Positions 28,916 to 38,675 of a stretch of 64,000 bases of DNA are shown piece by piece. The notes below the pieces were generated by a model. That model was given only the letters and a program-made list of their open reading frames with translations, was not told where the DNA came from and made no database searches. The stretch comes from Mesorhizobium sp. (lineage in GTDB: Bacteria; Pseudomonadota; Alphaproteobacteria; Rhizobiales; Rhizobiaceae). Positions within the stretch are counted from its first letter, which is position 1. Each line of letters opens with the position of its first letter. The stretch lies in assembly GCA_004963905.1 (NCBI GenBank), contig SUGL01000022.1, positions 59,098 through 123,097 on the forward strand, written 5' to 3'. A program made the translations under genes and the position numbers.

Positions 28916-30349
28916 ATGCATCTCTCAGCAAGCCTGCTTCAACGCCAGAAGCAACGTATGGTCTTATCGCCTCAAGCCATTGAAGCTATTCGCTTGCTGC
29001 GATTGACGCATACTGAACTCCATCAGCTCGTGCAGCAGGCACTCGAGAAGAACCCCGTTTTGAAGCCTGACCCGTTTGACGACGATTCGCCGCTGCCAGG
29101 GGTGGATCAGCGGAGCAGTCAAAGCAGAAGCGAAATCGGCGAATCGCCCATTGGCGGGCCGTCTGGCGGGCGCGGGCAATGGAAGTCGCAACGCAGTAGC
29201 GGCAACGATCGACCTGCCGTCGAGGAGTTTACCGCCCACACCGAAACATTGCACGACCATGTCGCCCGCCAGGTCGCCCTCAACCCGTTCACCCCCCAGG
29301 AGCGGCTGATTGCCGGACAGCTCGCCGCTCATCTGGAGGACACTGGCTATCTTCAGGTAAACCTTTTCGATCTGGCCAGGACGTTAAACGTTCGGCAAGC
29401 TGATGTGGAACGGGTCATCGGAATCTTGCAGCAATTTGATCCGCCGGGCATTTTTGCGCGAACTCTCAGCGAATGCCTGGAGATTCAGCTGCGCCAGCAA
29501 GACCGGTTCGACCCGGCTATGGCAGCTTTGGTCGCCAATCTCGAGATGCTTGCACGGGGGGATTTTCAGGGATTGAAGCAGCGTTGCGGAGTCGACGAGG
29601 AGGATCTCCTCGACATGAGGAACGAAATCCGCGCGCTCGATCCCAAGCCTGGAGACCGGTTCCAGTCCGGGACGCCGGAAACCATCGTACCGGACGTCTG
29701 GGTAATGCCCAAGTCCGAAGGTGGATGGCGGGTGGAGCTTGATCCGGCCACGCTGCCCAAAGTGTTGATCAACCACACCTATGTCGCCGAAATCTCGCAG
29801 CTGACCAAGCAAAATCCGGAAGGCAAAGCGTTTCTCGACAATTGCCAGGAAAAAGGGAACTGGCTGATCAGCAGTCTCAAGCAGCGCGCTAAGACGATCC
29901 TTAAGGTTGCGACCGAAATCGTGCGCCAGCAGGATGCCTTTTTTACACACGGCGCCGCCCATCTGCGGCCTCTCTGTCTCAAAAATGTCGCTGACGAGAT
30001 CGGCATGCACGAGTCGACGGTAAGCCGGGTGACTTCGAACAGGTACATGTTGACTCCGCGCGGGGTGTTCGAGCTGAAGTATTTTTTCGCTGCGCCAATC
30101 GCATCCTGCGAGGGCGGCGATGCGCACTCCGCCAAAGCTGTCTGCCATCGGATCAAGGCAATCATAGCCGAAGAATCGCTCGACAAGGTACATTCCGACG
30201 AAGACATCGTTGCTCAACTCAAGGAGACCGGCATCGATGTCGCTCGCCGTACCGTCACCAAATATCGCGAGGCGATGAACATCCCTTCCTCCATACGACG
30301 GCGCCGCGATAAGCGTTTGTCCGCAGCTGCGATCAAGCGAAGTGACTAA
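28916..30349 (+). CDS. rpoN: RNA polymerase sigma-54 factor (symbiotic copy)
   Basis: The 477-residue product is sigma-54. The glutamine- and leucine-rich region I is at residues 1-50 (LLQRQKQRMVLSPQAIEAIR), an acidic linker follows, the core-binding region spans about 110-300, and the RpoN box ARRTVTKYRE recognising the -24 element is near residue 446. A chromosomal rpoN is normally present in rhizobia, so this is probably the second, symbiosis-specific copy (rpoN2). Its own promoter is of sigma-54 type, which suggests autoactivation with NifA. Its 3' end overlaps that of the convergent nifQ by 4 nt. Confidence 0.95.
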   Translation: MHLSASLLQRQKQRMVLSPQAIEAIRLLRLTHTELHQLVQQALEKNPVLKPDPFDDDSPLPGVDQRSSQSRSEIGESPIGGPSGGRGQWKSQRSSGNDRPAVEEFTAHTETLHDHVARQVALNPFTPQERLIAGQLAAHLEDTGYLQVNLFDLARTLNVRQADVERVIGILQQFDPPGIFARTLSECLEIQLRQQDRFDPAMAALVANLEMLARGDFQGLKQRCGVDEEDLLDMRNEIRALDPKPGDRFQSGTPETIVPDVWVMPKSEGGWRVELDPATLPKVLINHTYVAEISQLTKQNPEGKAFLDNCQEKGNWLISSLKQRAKTILKVATEIVRQQDAFFTHGAAHLRPLCLKNVADEIGMHESTVSRVTSNRYMLTPRGVFELKYFFAAPIASCEGGDAHSAKAVCHRIKAIIAEESLDKVHSDEDIVAQLKETGIDVARRTVTKYREAMNIPSSIRRRRDKRLSAAAIKRSD

Positions 30350-30972
30350 CCGACATTCGTGGTCGGCGAGAGGCGACTCTCAACTTCCTCCGGGCCGAAG
30401 CAGCTTTCGAAGTCATGGCATTCCCCGCAACTGGGTGCTGTGCATGACGAAAAGCCTTCGGCCTCACACAGCTTGCGGTAAAAGTACTTTTTCCATTTCA
30501 TGTTTTCTGTGTTGCCTGCCGCCAGCGCGGGAAAATGTCTGGCAAGCAGGCGGCTGAGCTCAGCGCGATTTGAGAGGCCAAGATCCCGCCAAAGATGGTC
30601 CATGCGCATCGCACGCCGGGCGATGATCTTGGCCAAGCGGGCGCTCGCCGGGTCGGCCGGCGCAGCATGCGCTAGCAGCAGCCGGCGTAGCAGTTCCTCT
30701 TCCAGTTCCGGCTCGGGCTCGCTCAACTCCTCCAAAGCGAATACGCTGCTGGAGGTAGACGGGAAAGTTGCGGCCAAGACATCACGCAATTCGACAGACG
30801 AAAGGCCTGTCCCCTCCGTCGCCAACACCTCGCCCGCCTGGACCTCCTCAAGCGAACGTGAATGTACGCAGGGCAGCACATGCTGATCGAAGCTCCTCCC
30901 TAGCTCGGACCCACGCCATTGCGCGCTGGATAGGCAGCCATCATCGTAACGGCCGGCTTCAGCTTCCGGCAT
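30346..30972 (-). CDS. nifQ: Nitrogenase molybdenum-supply protein NifQ
   Basis: The 208-residue product matches NifQ, which provides molybdenum for FeMo-cofactor assembly. The C-terminal cysteine motif C-x4-C-x2-C-x5-C is present as CTAPSCGECHDFESC, and MDHLWRDLGLSNRAELSRLL near residue 119 is typical. It overlaps the upstream luciferase-like gene by 14 nt, so it is the last gene of the P450 operon. Confidence 0.93.
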   Translation of the reverse strand: MPEAEAGRYDDGCLSSAQWRGSELGRSFDQHVLPCVHSRSLEEVQAGEVLATEGTGLSSVELRDVLAATFPSTSSSVFALEELSEPEPELEEELLRRLLLAHAAPADPASARLAKIIARRAMRMDHLWRDLGLSNRAELSRLLARHFPALAAGNTENMKWKKYFYRKLCEAEGFSSCTAPSCGECHDFESCFGPEEVESRLSPTTNVG

Positions 30973-32011
30973 GACAAAGCGCCTTGTTGACCGCAGGGAT
31001 GATCTTGTCGCCCCAGAGCTCGATCTGGCGCAGCATCGTCTTTTGGTCGAAGTCGCCCAATTGAGTCTGAACTGCGATCTGGTCCGGTTTCAAGATATCG
31101 ATCTCTTCCAGCAGGCGATCAATCACGCGATTTACGCTGCCAATCGGCAAATTTTTGCGCATGGTCTCGAAGGACAGATCCTGCTGGGTCGGTGTCTCCT
31201 GCAGCAGGTAGCCATCGTGGCTCTGTTGGCGACGCTGATGCAGGGCTTCAGAAAGCCGGCGCTGGAAGCGGGCATTGTCGAGATAGCTGTTGATCTCCAA
31301 CTCGTCGTGGCTGGCATAGCAGCAGCGCAGCAGCGATATCTTGACGTCGGTGACGTTCTTTTCCTCGGATGCCGCCGCCCTCTCGACTGATTCACGCAGT
31401 GTGGTCAAAGTCTCTAAGCCGTCGTGGAAGGCTGTGACAAAAAAATTGTGCCCCTCGCGGTAGGCCCGAGCCATCCGTGCGGCTCCGCCAGCGATCCAGA
31501 TAGGCGGCGTCGGCTGCTGGACTGTGCGGACCGAAATCGCTGTTGGGGGGATCTTCTCATACTGGCCGTCGTGTTCGAAGACGTTTTGGTTGAGGCCCTT
31601 GAGAATGATGTCCAGGTATTCCGAAAAGACGGCCGGCGCCTCATCGATGTCCACGCCGAACCGTTCGAACTCGAACTGCTGGTATCCCAAGCCTACGCCG
31701 AGCTCGAGACGGCCGTTCGCAACGATGTCGGCGAAGCCGATCTCGGACAGCAGGCGCTGCGGTTGGTAAAGCGGCAGCACGCAGACGGCAGTGCCCAGGC
31801 GAATCGTGCTTGTCAAGCCGCCGCAGTGCGCCACCATCATCAGCGGGGATGGTATGAGGCTGTAATTGTTGAAGTGGTGCTCAGCAAACCACGCGGTGTT
31901 GAACCCAGCCTGCTCCGAAGCGACGGCCTGTTCGATGGAGTTGCGGATGACGCTTTCTGAGGATTGGTGATAGCCACGCTGGGCGGCCAGAATGAAAGTG
32001 GCAAATTCCAT
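30959..32011 (-). CDS. Luciferase-like FMN-dependent monooxygenase of the P450-nifQ operon
   Basis: The 350-residue product has the LLM flavin monooxygenase fold. Typical segments are NTAWFAEHHFNNYSLIPSP near residue 38, LYQPQRLLSEIGFADIVANG near residue 80 and LELGVGLGYQQFEFERFG after it. It shows little resemblance to the LLM protein at 22720. It follows the double SDR by 138 nt and overlaps nifQ by 14 nt. Its substrate is unknown; with P450, ferredoxin and dehydrogenases upstream it probably acts in a multi-step oxidation. Similar genes (y4vJ type) sit by nifQ in NGR234. Confidence 0.85.
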   Translation of the reverse strand: MEFATFILAAQRGYHQSSESVIRNSIEQAVASEQAGFNTAWFAEHHFNNYSLIPSPLMMVAHCGGLTSTIRLGTAVCVLPLYQPQRLLSEIGFADIVANGRLELGVGLGYQQFEFERFGVDIDEAPAVFSEYLDIILKGLNQNVFEHDGQYEKIPPTAISVRTVQQPTPPIWIAGGAARMARAYREGHNFFVTAFHDGLETLTTLRESVERAAASEEKNVTDVKISLLRCCYASHDELEINSYLDNARFQRRLSEALHQRRQQSHDGYLLQETPTQQDLSFETMRKNLPIGSVNRVIDRLLEEIDILKPDQIAVQTQLGDFDQKTMLRQIELWGDKIIPAVNKALCHAGS

Positions 32012-32149
32012 GATTTCTCCTCGTTATAGACACGTCAGCCGACCGGGAATGTGCTCGGCATGCGCATGCTTGGATCTCAAGCACCTCAGGTGCGTCGTGG
32101 AGCCGAGGCTTCATAATGCTCGGCCGGTCGCCCTGCGAAGGCCTGGCAA

Positions 32150-33751
32150 TTAACCTGCGGCCTCCGCAAAACATTCGTCATAGAGCTCGCTGGCGTTTCC
32201 CGCATCACCGAACGAGGTCCAGCCGCCGTCCACGTAGAGGATCGAGCCGTTGATGTATGAGGCGTCAGACGAAGCAAGGAAGAACGATGCATCTGCGACG
32301 TCTTCTGGCCGTCCCATCCTGCCCATGGGGATGCGTCGTCCGATTGCTGTCAGGTCGATGCGGCCGGCTTTGGCCAACTGAGCAAGTGCGGGCGTGCGGA
32401 TGTGGCCAGGAGCGACGGTGGCTGTCCGAATTCCGACCGGCCCGAGTTCGGCCGCCATGCAACGGGTCAGCATATCCATCCCCGCCTTGGAGGCGCCGTA
32501 GGCATGGCGCGGCGCGAACGGCAGAAAGCTGTCGATCGACCCGAGATTGAGGATCACGCCGCCCGGGCGCATAGCCTTGATCGCTTCGCGCGCGCAGGTG
32601 AAGGCGCCGGTAAGGTTGACATCCAGGACGTGTTCGAGCTGTTTCGACAGTTGCTCGATCGCAGGCACAATCCTGTCGGCGGTATCAGCACTATTGACCA
32701 GAACATCGATATACCCGAAGCGTCCCCTCAGTTCTTCGAACATCGACACCACATCGCTCTCGACGGCCACGTCCAGCGATTTCGCCAGATGCTTGCCGGG
32801 GAGCGATGTAGCCAGCTCTGCCGCTGCAGTGCCATCTTTATCAGCAATCACGACGGTGTCGCCGTTCGCGGCAAAGCGGCGAGCGACGGCCGCGCCAATG
32901 CTTTTTGCGCCACCGGTGACGAGCACGATTCGCGCATCTGTGCATTCGGCCGGACAGGAGAGCTCGGCTTGGAGCGCACCATCCACCGGCGGGTGAGCAT
33001 CCCCCGGCTGGTTGAATGACATCCAGCCTCCGTCGACTGCCAGCACCGAGCCGGTGATGTAGCGCGCCTGCGTGCTGCTCAGAAAACGCACGACCCTGGC
33101 GATCTCGTCGGGGCGAGCCAAGCGCCCCATCGGCACGCGGCGGCGTATCGCCGCGAGGTCCATTTTGCCAGCGCGTGCCAGTTCTGTGACCATTGGGGTG
33201 CGGACGGAGCCCGGCGCCACCGCCGTGACGCGGATTCCTCGCATAGCCCACTCGCATGCAAGGGACTTTGTCAACGAGATCACGCCAGCTTTCGAGGCTG
33301 CGTAGGCGTTGCGCCTGGGATTGCCGACCACGCCCGCCATCGAAGCCACATTGACGATCGCACCGCCCGGCTTCATGCGCCGCGCCGCTTCCCGGGCCAT
33401 AACGAATGGCCCAATAAGGTTCACTGTCACGCCGCGTCGGAAGGTATCGACAGCGGTGTCGATGATCCTATCCATCGTGGGTCCAACCGCCGCATTGTTG
33501 ATGAGGACATCGATTTGCGCGAACCGTGCTTCGACCTGGCCGAAAAGTGAGAGCATGTCCTTCTCTCGCGACACATCGCACTCCAGACCGACGTGCGGCG
33601 ACCCGAGATCCCGAGCCAGTTCAACCACACCACTGCCCGGAAGGTCCACCGCAACTACAGTGTCTCCGTCCGCGGCAAGGATATCGACCAGGGCACGGCC
33701 GATCCCGCCCGCAGCGCCTGTGATGATTACGGTGCGTGCTGCCAGTTTCAC
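32150..33751 (-). CDS. Tandem double short-chain dehydrogenase
   Basis: The 533-residue product contains two complete SDR domains in one chain. Domain 1 (about 1-250) has TGAAGGIG, INNAAVG and the catalytic YAASK in RRNAYAASKAG. Domain 2 (about 272-520) has TGGAKSIG, YGASK in RHAYGASKAG, and a changed NSADTA in place of the usual NNAG. Both domains end with YI(T/N)GS...VDGGW and share PMGR(L/M)(A/G)RP(D/E), so they probably arose by gene duplication and fusion. It lies between the ferredoxin-SnoaL gene and the LLM gene in a NifA/sigma-54 operon. A similar gene (y4vI) is known in NGR234. Confidence 0.9.
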   Translation of the reverse strand: MKLAARTVIITGAAGGIGRALVDILAADGDTVVAVDLPGSGVVELARDLGSPHVGLECDVSREKDMLSLFGQVEARFAQIDVLINNAAVGPTMDRIIDTAVDTFRRGVTVNLIGPFVMAREAARRMKPGGAIVNVASMAGVVGNPRRNAYAASKAGVISLTKSLACEWAMRGIRVTAVAPGSVRTPMVTELARAGKMDLAAIRRRVPMGRLARPDEIARVVRFLSSTQARYITGSVLAVDGGWMSFNQPGDAHPPVDGALQAELSCPAECTDARIVLVTGGAKSIGAAVARRFAANGDTVVIADKDGTAAAELATSLPGKHLAKSLDVAVESDVVSMFEELRGRFGYIDVLVNSADTADRIVPAIEQLSKQLEHVLDVNLTGAFTCAREAIKAMRPGGVILNLGSIDSFLPFAPRHAYGASKAGMDMLTRCMAAELGPVGIRTATVAPGHIRTPALAQLAKAGRIDLTAIGRRIPMGRMGRPEDVADASFFLASSDASYINGSILYVDGGWTSFGDAGNASELYDECFAEAAG

Positions 33752-33899
33752 GAGAGCTTCTCCACGATGACCGCTTGTGATCTCAGCCCATCAACCTTGG
33801 GCGGAATGAAGGGCCGAGCCAAATCGTTGCAGTGACCGCCAGTCGCGGCCCCACACAGATGTCGTTCCCGTAGGGCGCTCATCCTCCATTCCTACCCAC

Positions 33900-34748
33900 T
33901 TATGCAGCTCCCAGTTGGGGACCCTCGACGCCATCTTGGTCGGTGGGGATGTGACCCTTGAGCAACTGGTAGATGGGATCGTCTGGATGTGGTGCTCCAA
34001 TCGGCTGTCGCCGGCCGAACCTATCTGCCTCAAGAATCGCTGGCGGGATTTGCTCCTCAACCCAATCGTAGACGACTGTCCGTTCCGCAATTCGCCACTC
34101 GTCCTGCCTCTTCTGAAACAGATCGCAGTAACGGCCGCAAAGCAGCGTCTGACGTATTTCTTGGTCTGTATCCGGTCCGCGTTGCAGCGCGGTGAAATAG
34201 CTCTCGACCGCGGCCTCTGCTGAACTGATGAAGTCGATCAGGCTGTTCGTGATTTGATGGATGTTACGGTGCCCCGGCAGACCGAGAGCAAATTGGATGA
34301 AGTCCTCTGCCGGTCCGCAATAGGGACCGTGCCTGTCATACGCTTCGGGCCAGTATGCGCTACGCAGCGCCGCCTCATCGGCGCGGTCTATCCCGCGGCA
34401 GTACCGATACAGGCAGTTGCGGATCGCCTCTCGGTCACGCAGTTCGGTAATTTTCGCGTGGTCGACAGGGTCTGTCGCGAATTGTATGATTGTTTTGTCC
34501 TTCCCGATGCCAGTCTGCACTTTGCGTGTGTCTCTCTCTACAACTGAGTTAGCGGGGGGCTCGTCAACTTCCAGAGCTTGTTCGGGGCAGGCTCGTACCC
34601 CTTTTGAGGCAAGCAGTTGCTCCCCATCGGCAACATCAATATCACCGGGCAAGATGTAGCCGGCGTCATCAAGCTTGAAGACTCTCGGCGCCCGCGCCCA
34701 GCAGCGCGCATGACCCTGGCATCTGGCTTTATGTACGACGACACGCAT
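33900..34748 (-). CDS. Ferredoxin fused to a SnoaL-like domain
   Basis: The 282-residue product (from [10 protein letters not shown]) starts with a small ferredoxin, residues 1-65. Its pattern CQGHARC with a later CPEQALEV gives C-x5-C...C, the 3Fe-4S type that feeds bacterial P450s. Residues 100-240 form a SnoaL/NTF2-like domain ([16 protein letters not shown] and [12 protein letters not shown]), a fold found in cyclases, hydratases and ring hydroxylase subunits. The gene starts 29 nt after the P450 stop; an in-frame ATG 13 codons earlier would overlap the P450. The fusion suggests the ferredoxin is dedicated to this pathway. Confidence 0.82.
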   Translation of the reverse strand: MRVVVHKARCQGHARCWARAPRVFKLDDAGYILPGDIDVADGEQLLASKGVRACPEQALEVDEPPANSVVERDTRKVQTGIGKDKTIIQFATDPVDHAKITELRDREAIRNCLYRYCRGIDRADEAALRSAYWPEAYDRHGPYCGPAEDFIQFALGLPGHRNIHQITNSLIDFISSAEAAVESYFTALQRGPDTDQEIRQTLLCGRYCDLFQKRQDEWRIAERTVVYDWVEEQIPPAILEADRFGRRQPIGAPHPDDPIYQLLKGHIPTDQDGVEGPQLGAA

Positions 34749-34777
34749 AGCGAACTCCAATGTCGTTGGCTGAAACT

Positions 34778-36043
34778 TCAGGACCATTCCAGGATCAGAT
34801 TCTCGATCCCGAACACATGGCCGCCGAAGGTGATAGGTTCAGTCCCTGTCTTGATCCGAAAGGCTGGGATGCGCGCCAGCCACTCCTCCAGGCCAATGAC
34901 AATCTCCCGCCGGGCAAGGTGTGAGCCAAGACAACGATGGGGACCATAGCCAAAGGCAGCGTGCCGGTTGTCCTCGCGCGCCAGATCGATCTCATTCGGG
35001 CATTCGAATTCCGCCGGGTCACGATTGGCAATCATCGTGGCACAGGAAACATAATCTCCCTTGCGGATCGGCGCGCCTTTGAAGTCGACATCCTTCGTTG
35101 CCACTCGGATCATCTGAATGGTCGAATAGGCGCGCAGCAATTCTTCCGCAGCGACGGCAATCCGGTCAGGTTCGCTTCGTAGCAATTCCTGATCTTTGGG
35201 GTTGCGCGCGAGATGGGCCAAGTCGAAGCATATGGCTGCTGAGACCGTGTCGAGTCCCGCGACGAACACAAGCACGCCGATGCCACGGACTTCTTCGTCA
35301 CTGAGCAGACGACCCTCGACCTTTGCCTTCACGATGAAGGTCATGAAATCATCGACCGGCTCCTTGCGGCGCTCGGTGGCAAGTTCGTCGATGAAGGCCA
35401 CGATCGTCCGGGCTGCGGGTGGTCGTTGCTCCTTATCGCCGTGGAGCAGATCTCTAGCCCAGCCGACAAATGTTTCTAGTCCGTTGTCCGAAAGCCCAAT
35501 AAAGCGAAGGAAGATATTGACCGCGAACGGAACTGCAAAATCCTTCATGATGTCGCAGCTCGTGCCTGATGCGGCGATCCTGTCGATCAGCTTGATCGCT
35601 CGTTCCCGGACAGCCGGCTCCAATGCCATTACCCGCTTTGGCGAAAGCAGCGGATTGAGCAGTGAGCGAAAAACACCGTGGAATGGCGGATCGAGCTCAA
35701 GCGGGATCATCGGCCAGCTCTCGCCGAGCACAGAGGCGAAGATGCTGCGATGGCTGGAAAACGTTTCGGTGTCCTGCAGCACCCGGCGCTGGTCGCTCGC
35801 GCGAGTGATGACCCAGGTACCCCGACCGTCGCGCGTGTTGCTGGTTGAATAAAAGATCGGAGGCCCGGCATGAACGCAAGCAACCGCTGCATGCGGATCC
35901 CCGTTAGCCGTCGGCAACATGCCGGGCGACGTAAACAGGTTGAAGTCCCTCACCATTTCGGGCGGGACATGATCTGGAACCGGCCGCGATTTAACCGCGC
36001 CAGAATCGAGAGACCGTTCATGAGATGCTGTCGGCATTTGCAT
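34778..36043 (-). CDS. Cytochrome P450 (CYP127-like)
   Basis: The product of up to 421 residues is a soluble bacterial P450. The heme-ligand loop [14 protein letters not shown] has Cys371, the I-helix oxygen-binding motif AGLDTVSA is near residue 247, and the ExxR is in EELLRAYS. Order and family match y4vG (CYP127A1) of NGR234. The sigma-54 promoter at 36055-36070 would start transcription at about 36044, right at this ATG. The mRNA may therefore be nearly leaderless, or the internal ATG at 36037 may be used. It is the first gene of P450 / ferredoxin-SnoaL / SDR-SDR / LLM / nifQ. Confidence 0.9.
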   Translation of the reverse strand: MQMPTASHERSLDSGAVKSRPVPDHVPPEMVRDFNLFTSPGMLPTANGDPHAAVACVHAGPPIFYSTSNTRDGRGTWVITRASDQRRVLQDTETFSSHRSIFASVLGESWPMIPLELDPPFHGVFRSLLNPLLSPKRVMALEPAVRERAIKLIDRIAASGTSCDIMKDFAVPFAVNIFLRFIGLSDNGLETFVGWARDLLHGDKEQRPPAARTIVAFIDELATERRKEPVDDFMTFIVKAKVEGRLLSDEEVRGIGVLVFVAGLDTVSAAICFDLAHLARNPKDQELLRSEPDRIAVAAEELLRAYSTIQMIRVATKDVDFKGAPIRKGDYVSCATMIANRDPAEFECPNEIDLAREDNRHAAFGYGPHRCLGSHLARREIVIGLEEWLARIPAFRIKTGTEPITFGGHVFGIENLILEWS

Positions 36044-36054
36044 GCAATCGTCGG

Positions 36055-36070
36055 TGCAAGCTCCGTGCCG
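36055..36070 (-). promoter_or_regulatory. Sigma-54 promoter of the P450-nifQ operon
   Basis: The minus strand reads CGGCACGGAGCTTGCA, differing from the consensus TGGCACG-N4-TTGCA only at the first base, with exact GG-N10-GC spacing. A perfect NifA site lies about 85 bp upstream. Confidence 0.88.
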
Positions 36071-36153
36071 AATTCGTCTTTCGATAATCCTTGCCGTTTG
36101 CTGGGCAACAGGTGGCGCCTGCGCTGACTTGCTGGTCGGGATTGCAACATTCT

Positions 36154-36169
36154 TGTCCAGCGTCGGACA
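36154..36169. promoter_or_regulatory. NifA upstream activator site for the P450-nifQ operon
   Basis: TGTCCAGCGTCGGACA is a perfect TGT-N10-ACA and resembles the prx-rpoN site closely. Confidence 0.85.
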
Positions 36170-37442
36170 CAGAATGTAGAATGCTAGACAGCGACTTGGA
36201 GCAACTCAACTGGTGGGATCGCTAGCCGATCATGTGCCCGGGGAGCATCCAGTTCGAAAGCTTGCGCTAAGCGGCTTGGTGACTTGGCCGAGGTCACCAG
36301 GTGGAAACGACCAACACTTGGGGTGAGCCTAGTGGCGCTCCCCTCGATGATGTCTGGCGGGGTGGTTAGCCGCCTCCGTAGGACAAGATCAGTCTACACG
36401 AATGGACTATAGCCTCTCCTCGCATGCCTCATTGGCCGTCCTTCAGAGCCGGCCACACGAGCTTTTGTCTTTCAGCAGGGCGTTTTTCTCGCCAGCTACA
36501 GAGCCACACCGACGCCATTAATGAGCGTCCAGTCGACGGGTTGGATGGCCCTGTCCATCTTGCCCAGCACCTTGGCTTAGCATTTGCCGGTGCGGCGGAA
36601 GCCTTCAAGACGCAGTTCTTGACCTTCTCCAGATCAGCCTCGGATGGATATCGGCAAGGGTTCAGCTCGTCCTTTTGAACTTGCGCATCTTCGTGTTGGC
36701 CAACCCCAGGCCGCCCGACATATTTGCGGTCTATCCGGCACCTCAACTTCGAACAACCTTGCGGCAAGCTCTTGGGATAGCCCACGCTCGTGCCTCCACC
36801 ACCCGCTCAGCAGAGCCAGATTTGTCGTTGATGGCACGGAACTTGCGGAGTCATTCGCAGATGCGTCACGGACCGAGAGTGTCGTCCCATGAATTCAATC
36901 ACCAAAAAGGCCGCCCGACGTTGCTGGGACCGCCTGCAATTACCTTATCCCAGAATTGGGAGCAACGGCTTCAAAAGGGATAACTCATCACCTCAATTCT
37001 GTCGATCGCGCGGCCATCGAACCGCAGCCATCGATCAGACTTCCGCCTCGTTGCACTCATTGCGACCGCCTTGGTGCTTGCGACGACCGCTCAATTCTGG
37101 CTGCCAGGATAACCGCATATGGCGACGGAACTTCCTGCTTCAAAGCAATATAGAGATCGTCGATCATCCCCCCATCAAGGCCTCGATCGAGGACACCGCG
37201 TTCGGCTTGCTTGGTTCGCAGTGAACAGGCCGCACTTCGACGGATGCGATCGATGCGACCGCGCCGAGAACTCTCCCGCATTGTCGACGGTTGTGTCCGT
37301 CGGCCCTCCGATGAGGCCTCGGATGCGTGGGCGCCGAGGCCTCGACTGAGGCCGACTGGCCGCCGCCGGAAGGTCTAGCGGCTTTGATCCCCGGCGATAT
37401 AGCCACCCCTGCTGCAACAGCTCCTAGCTGGAGAACTCATTC
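36170..37442. other. Long stretch without a recognised gene
   Basis: About 1.27 kb between the divergent P450 operon and the MFS gene. Many short frames on both strands, some 80-120 codons, lack recognisable motifs; fragments around 36430-36980 may be gene debris that I cannot name. No regulator gene for the MFS exporter was found. Confidence 0.45.
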
Positions 37443-38675
37443 ATGACCGAATCGGCGACAGATTTAGTGGACGCGGCTCTGTTCGACCGAGATCGGCTTG
37501 ACCCAGAAAGTCCCTATCAACGGTCTGGCCCCGCATGGGGTGCGATCATTTCGCTTTCCTTCGGCACCTTCGGGCTTGTGACGGCAGAGTTTCTGCCCGC
37601 CAGCGTTCTGACACCGCTCGCGCATGATCTCGGTATCAGCACTGGCACGGCTGGACAGGCGCTAACAGCGACCGCAATCGTCGCGGCGATCTCGGCACCG
37701 ACAATGGCCATCGTGACAAAGCGTCTGGACCGCAGGGTCGTCATCTGGGCGATGACGCTGCTGCTGATCCTGTCGAACGTTCTGGCGGAGGTTGCGGGGT
37801 CGCTGCCGGTGTTGCTGGCGGCACGCGTCGTCCTCGGCATATCGCTCGGTGGTTTTTGGTCAATTTCGGCAGCGTTGGCAATGCGGCTGGTTCCAAGTCA
37901 CCTCATGCCGCGCGCCATGTCGATCATCCTCACCGGCGTTTCTGTCGCCTCCGTCTGCGCGGCTCCAATCGGCGCTTATGTCGGTGACATTTGGGGATGG
38001 CGAGCCTCGTTCAAGGTCGCCGCAATCGTGAGTGCCGTTGCGCTGCTCGTGCAACTCGTAACCATTCCGCCACTGCCTCCGATCGAAGTGCGCAGATTCC
38101 GCAGTCCGCTGGATGTCGCGAAGAATCCGACGATGAAGGTTGCGGTCCTAGTCGTGCTATTGGTCGCTTCCGGCCATTTTGCCAGCTTCGCCTACATCCG
38201 CGACTTTCTCGAGAGCGTTCCTCCGCTCGACAAGAAGTCGATCCCGCTCGTGTTCCTTGCTTCTGGCACGGCCGGCGTCTTCGGCAATTTAGCGGGCGCA
38301 TTCCTCACCAAACACAGTCTCAAGGCAGTCGCGGCCCTGCCGCCCCTGCTCATTGCCGTAGCCGCTGTCTCGCTCCTGACTATGGGAGCATCGGCCTTGA
38401 CCTCGGCAATTGCAGTTGCCGTATGGGGCTTTGCTTTTGGCGCGGTCCCGGTCGGATTGCAGACCTGGATGGTGCTGCGCGCCGCTCCGAAACAGGCCGA
38501 GAGCGCTGGTGTACTGATGGTCATAGCCTTCCAAGTGGCGATCGCAGCCGGCACAACTTTCGGTGGCCTATTGGTGGATCACACGGGCATTGCCAGTGTC
38601 TTTCTCTACAGCGCGGTTGCCACGTTCCTCGCTGTCTTGACAGTATTTCTGCTCGGCCCGAACCGCAACAGCTGA
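37443..38675 (+). CDS. MFS efflux transporter (DHA1 family)
   Basis: The 410-residue product has about 12 predicted membrane segments in two halves. An N-terminal segment SFGTFGLVTAEFLPASVLTP is typical of the AraJ/NepI/SotB sugar and purine efflux group, and the conserved loop motif is KRLDRRVV between segments 2 and 3. It stands alone between unrelated divergent and convergent genes. The substrate cannot be told; candidates are nucleosides, arabinose-like sugars or drugs. Confidence 0.85.
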   Translation: MTESATDLVDAALFDRDRLDPESPYQRSGPAWGAIISLSFGTFGLVTAEFLPASVLTPLAHDLGISTGTAGQALTATAIVAAISAPTMAIVTKRLDRRVVIWAMTLLLILSNVLAEVAGSLPVLLAARVVLGISLGGFWSISAALAMRLVPSHLMPRAMSIILTGVSVASVCAAPIGAYVGDIWGWRASFKVAAIVSAVALLVQLVTIPPLPPIEVRRFRSPLDVAKNPTMKVAVLVVLLVASGHFASFAYIRDFLESVPPLDKKSIPLVFLASGTAGVFGNLAGAFLTKHSLKAVAALPPLLIAVAAVSLLTMGASALTSAIAVAVWGFAFGAVPVGLQTWMVLRAAPKQAESAGVLMVIAFQVAIAAGTTFGGLLVDHTGIASVFLYSAVATFLAVLTVFLLGPNRNS

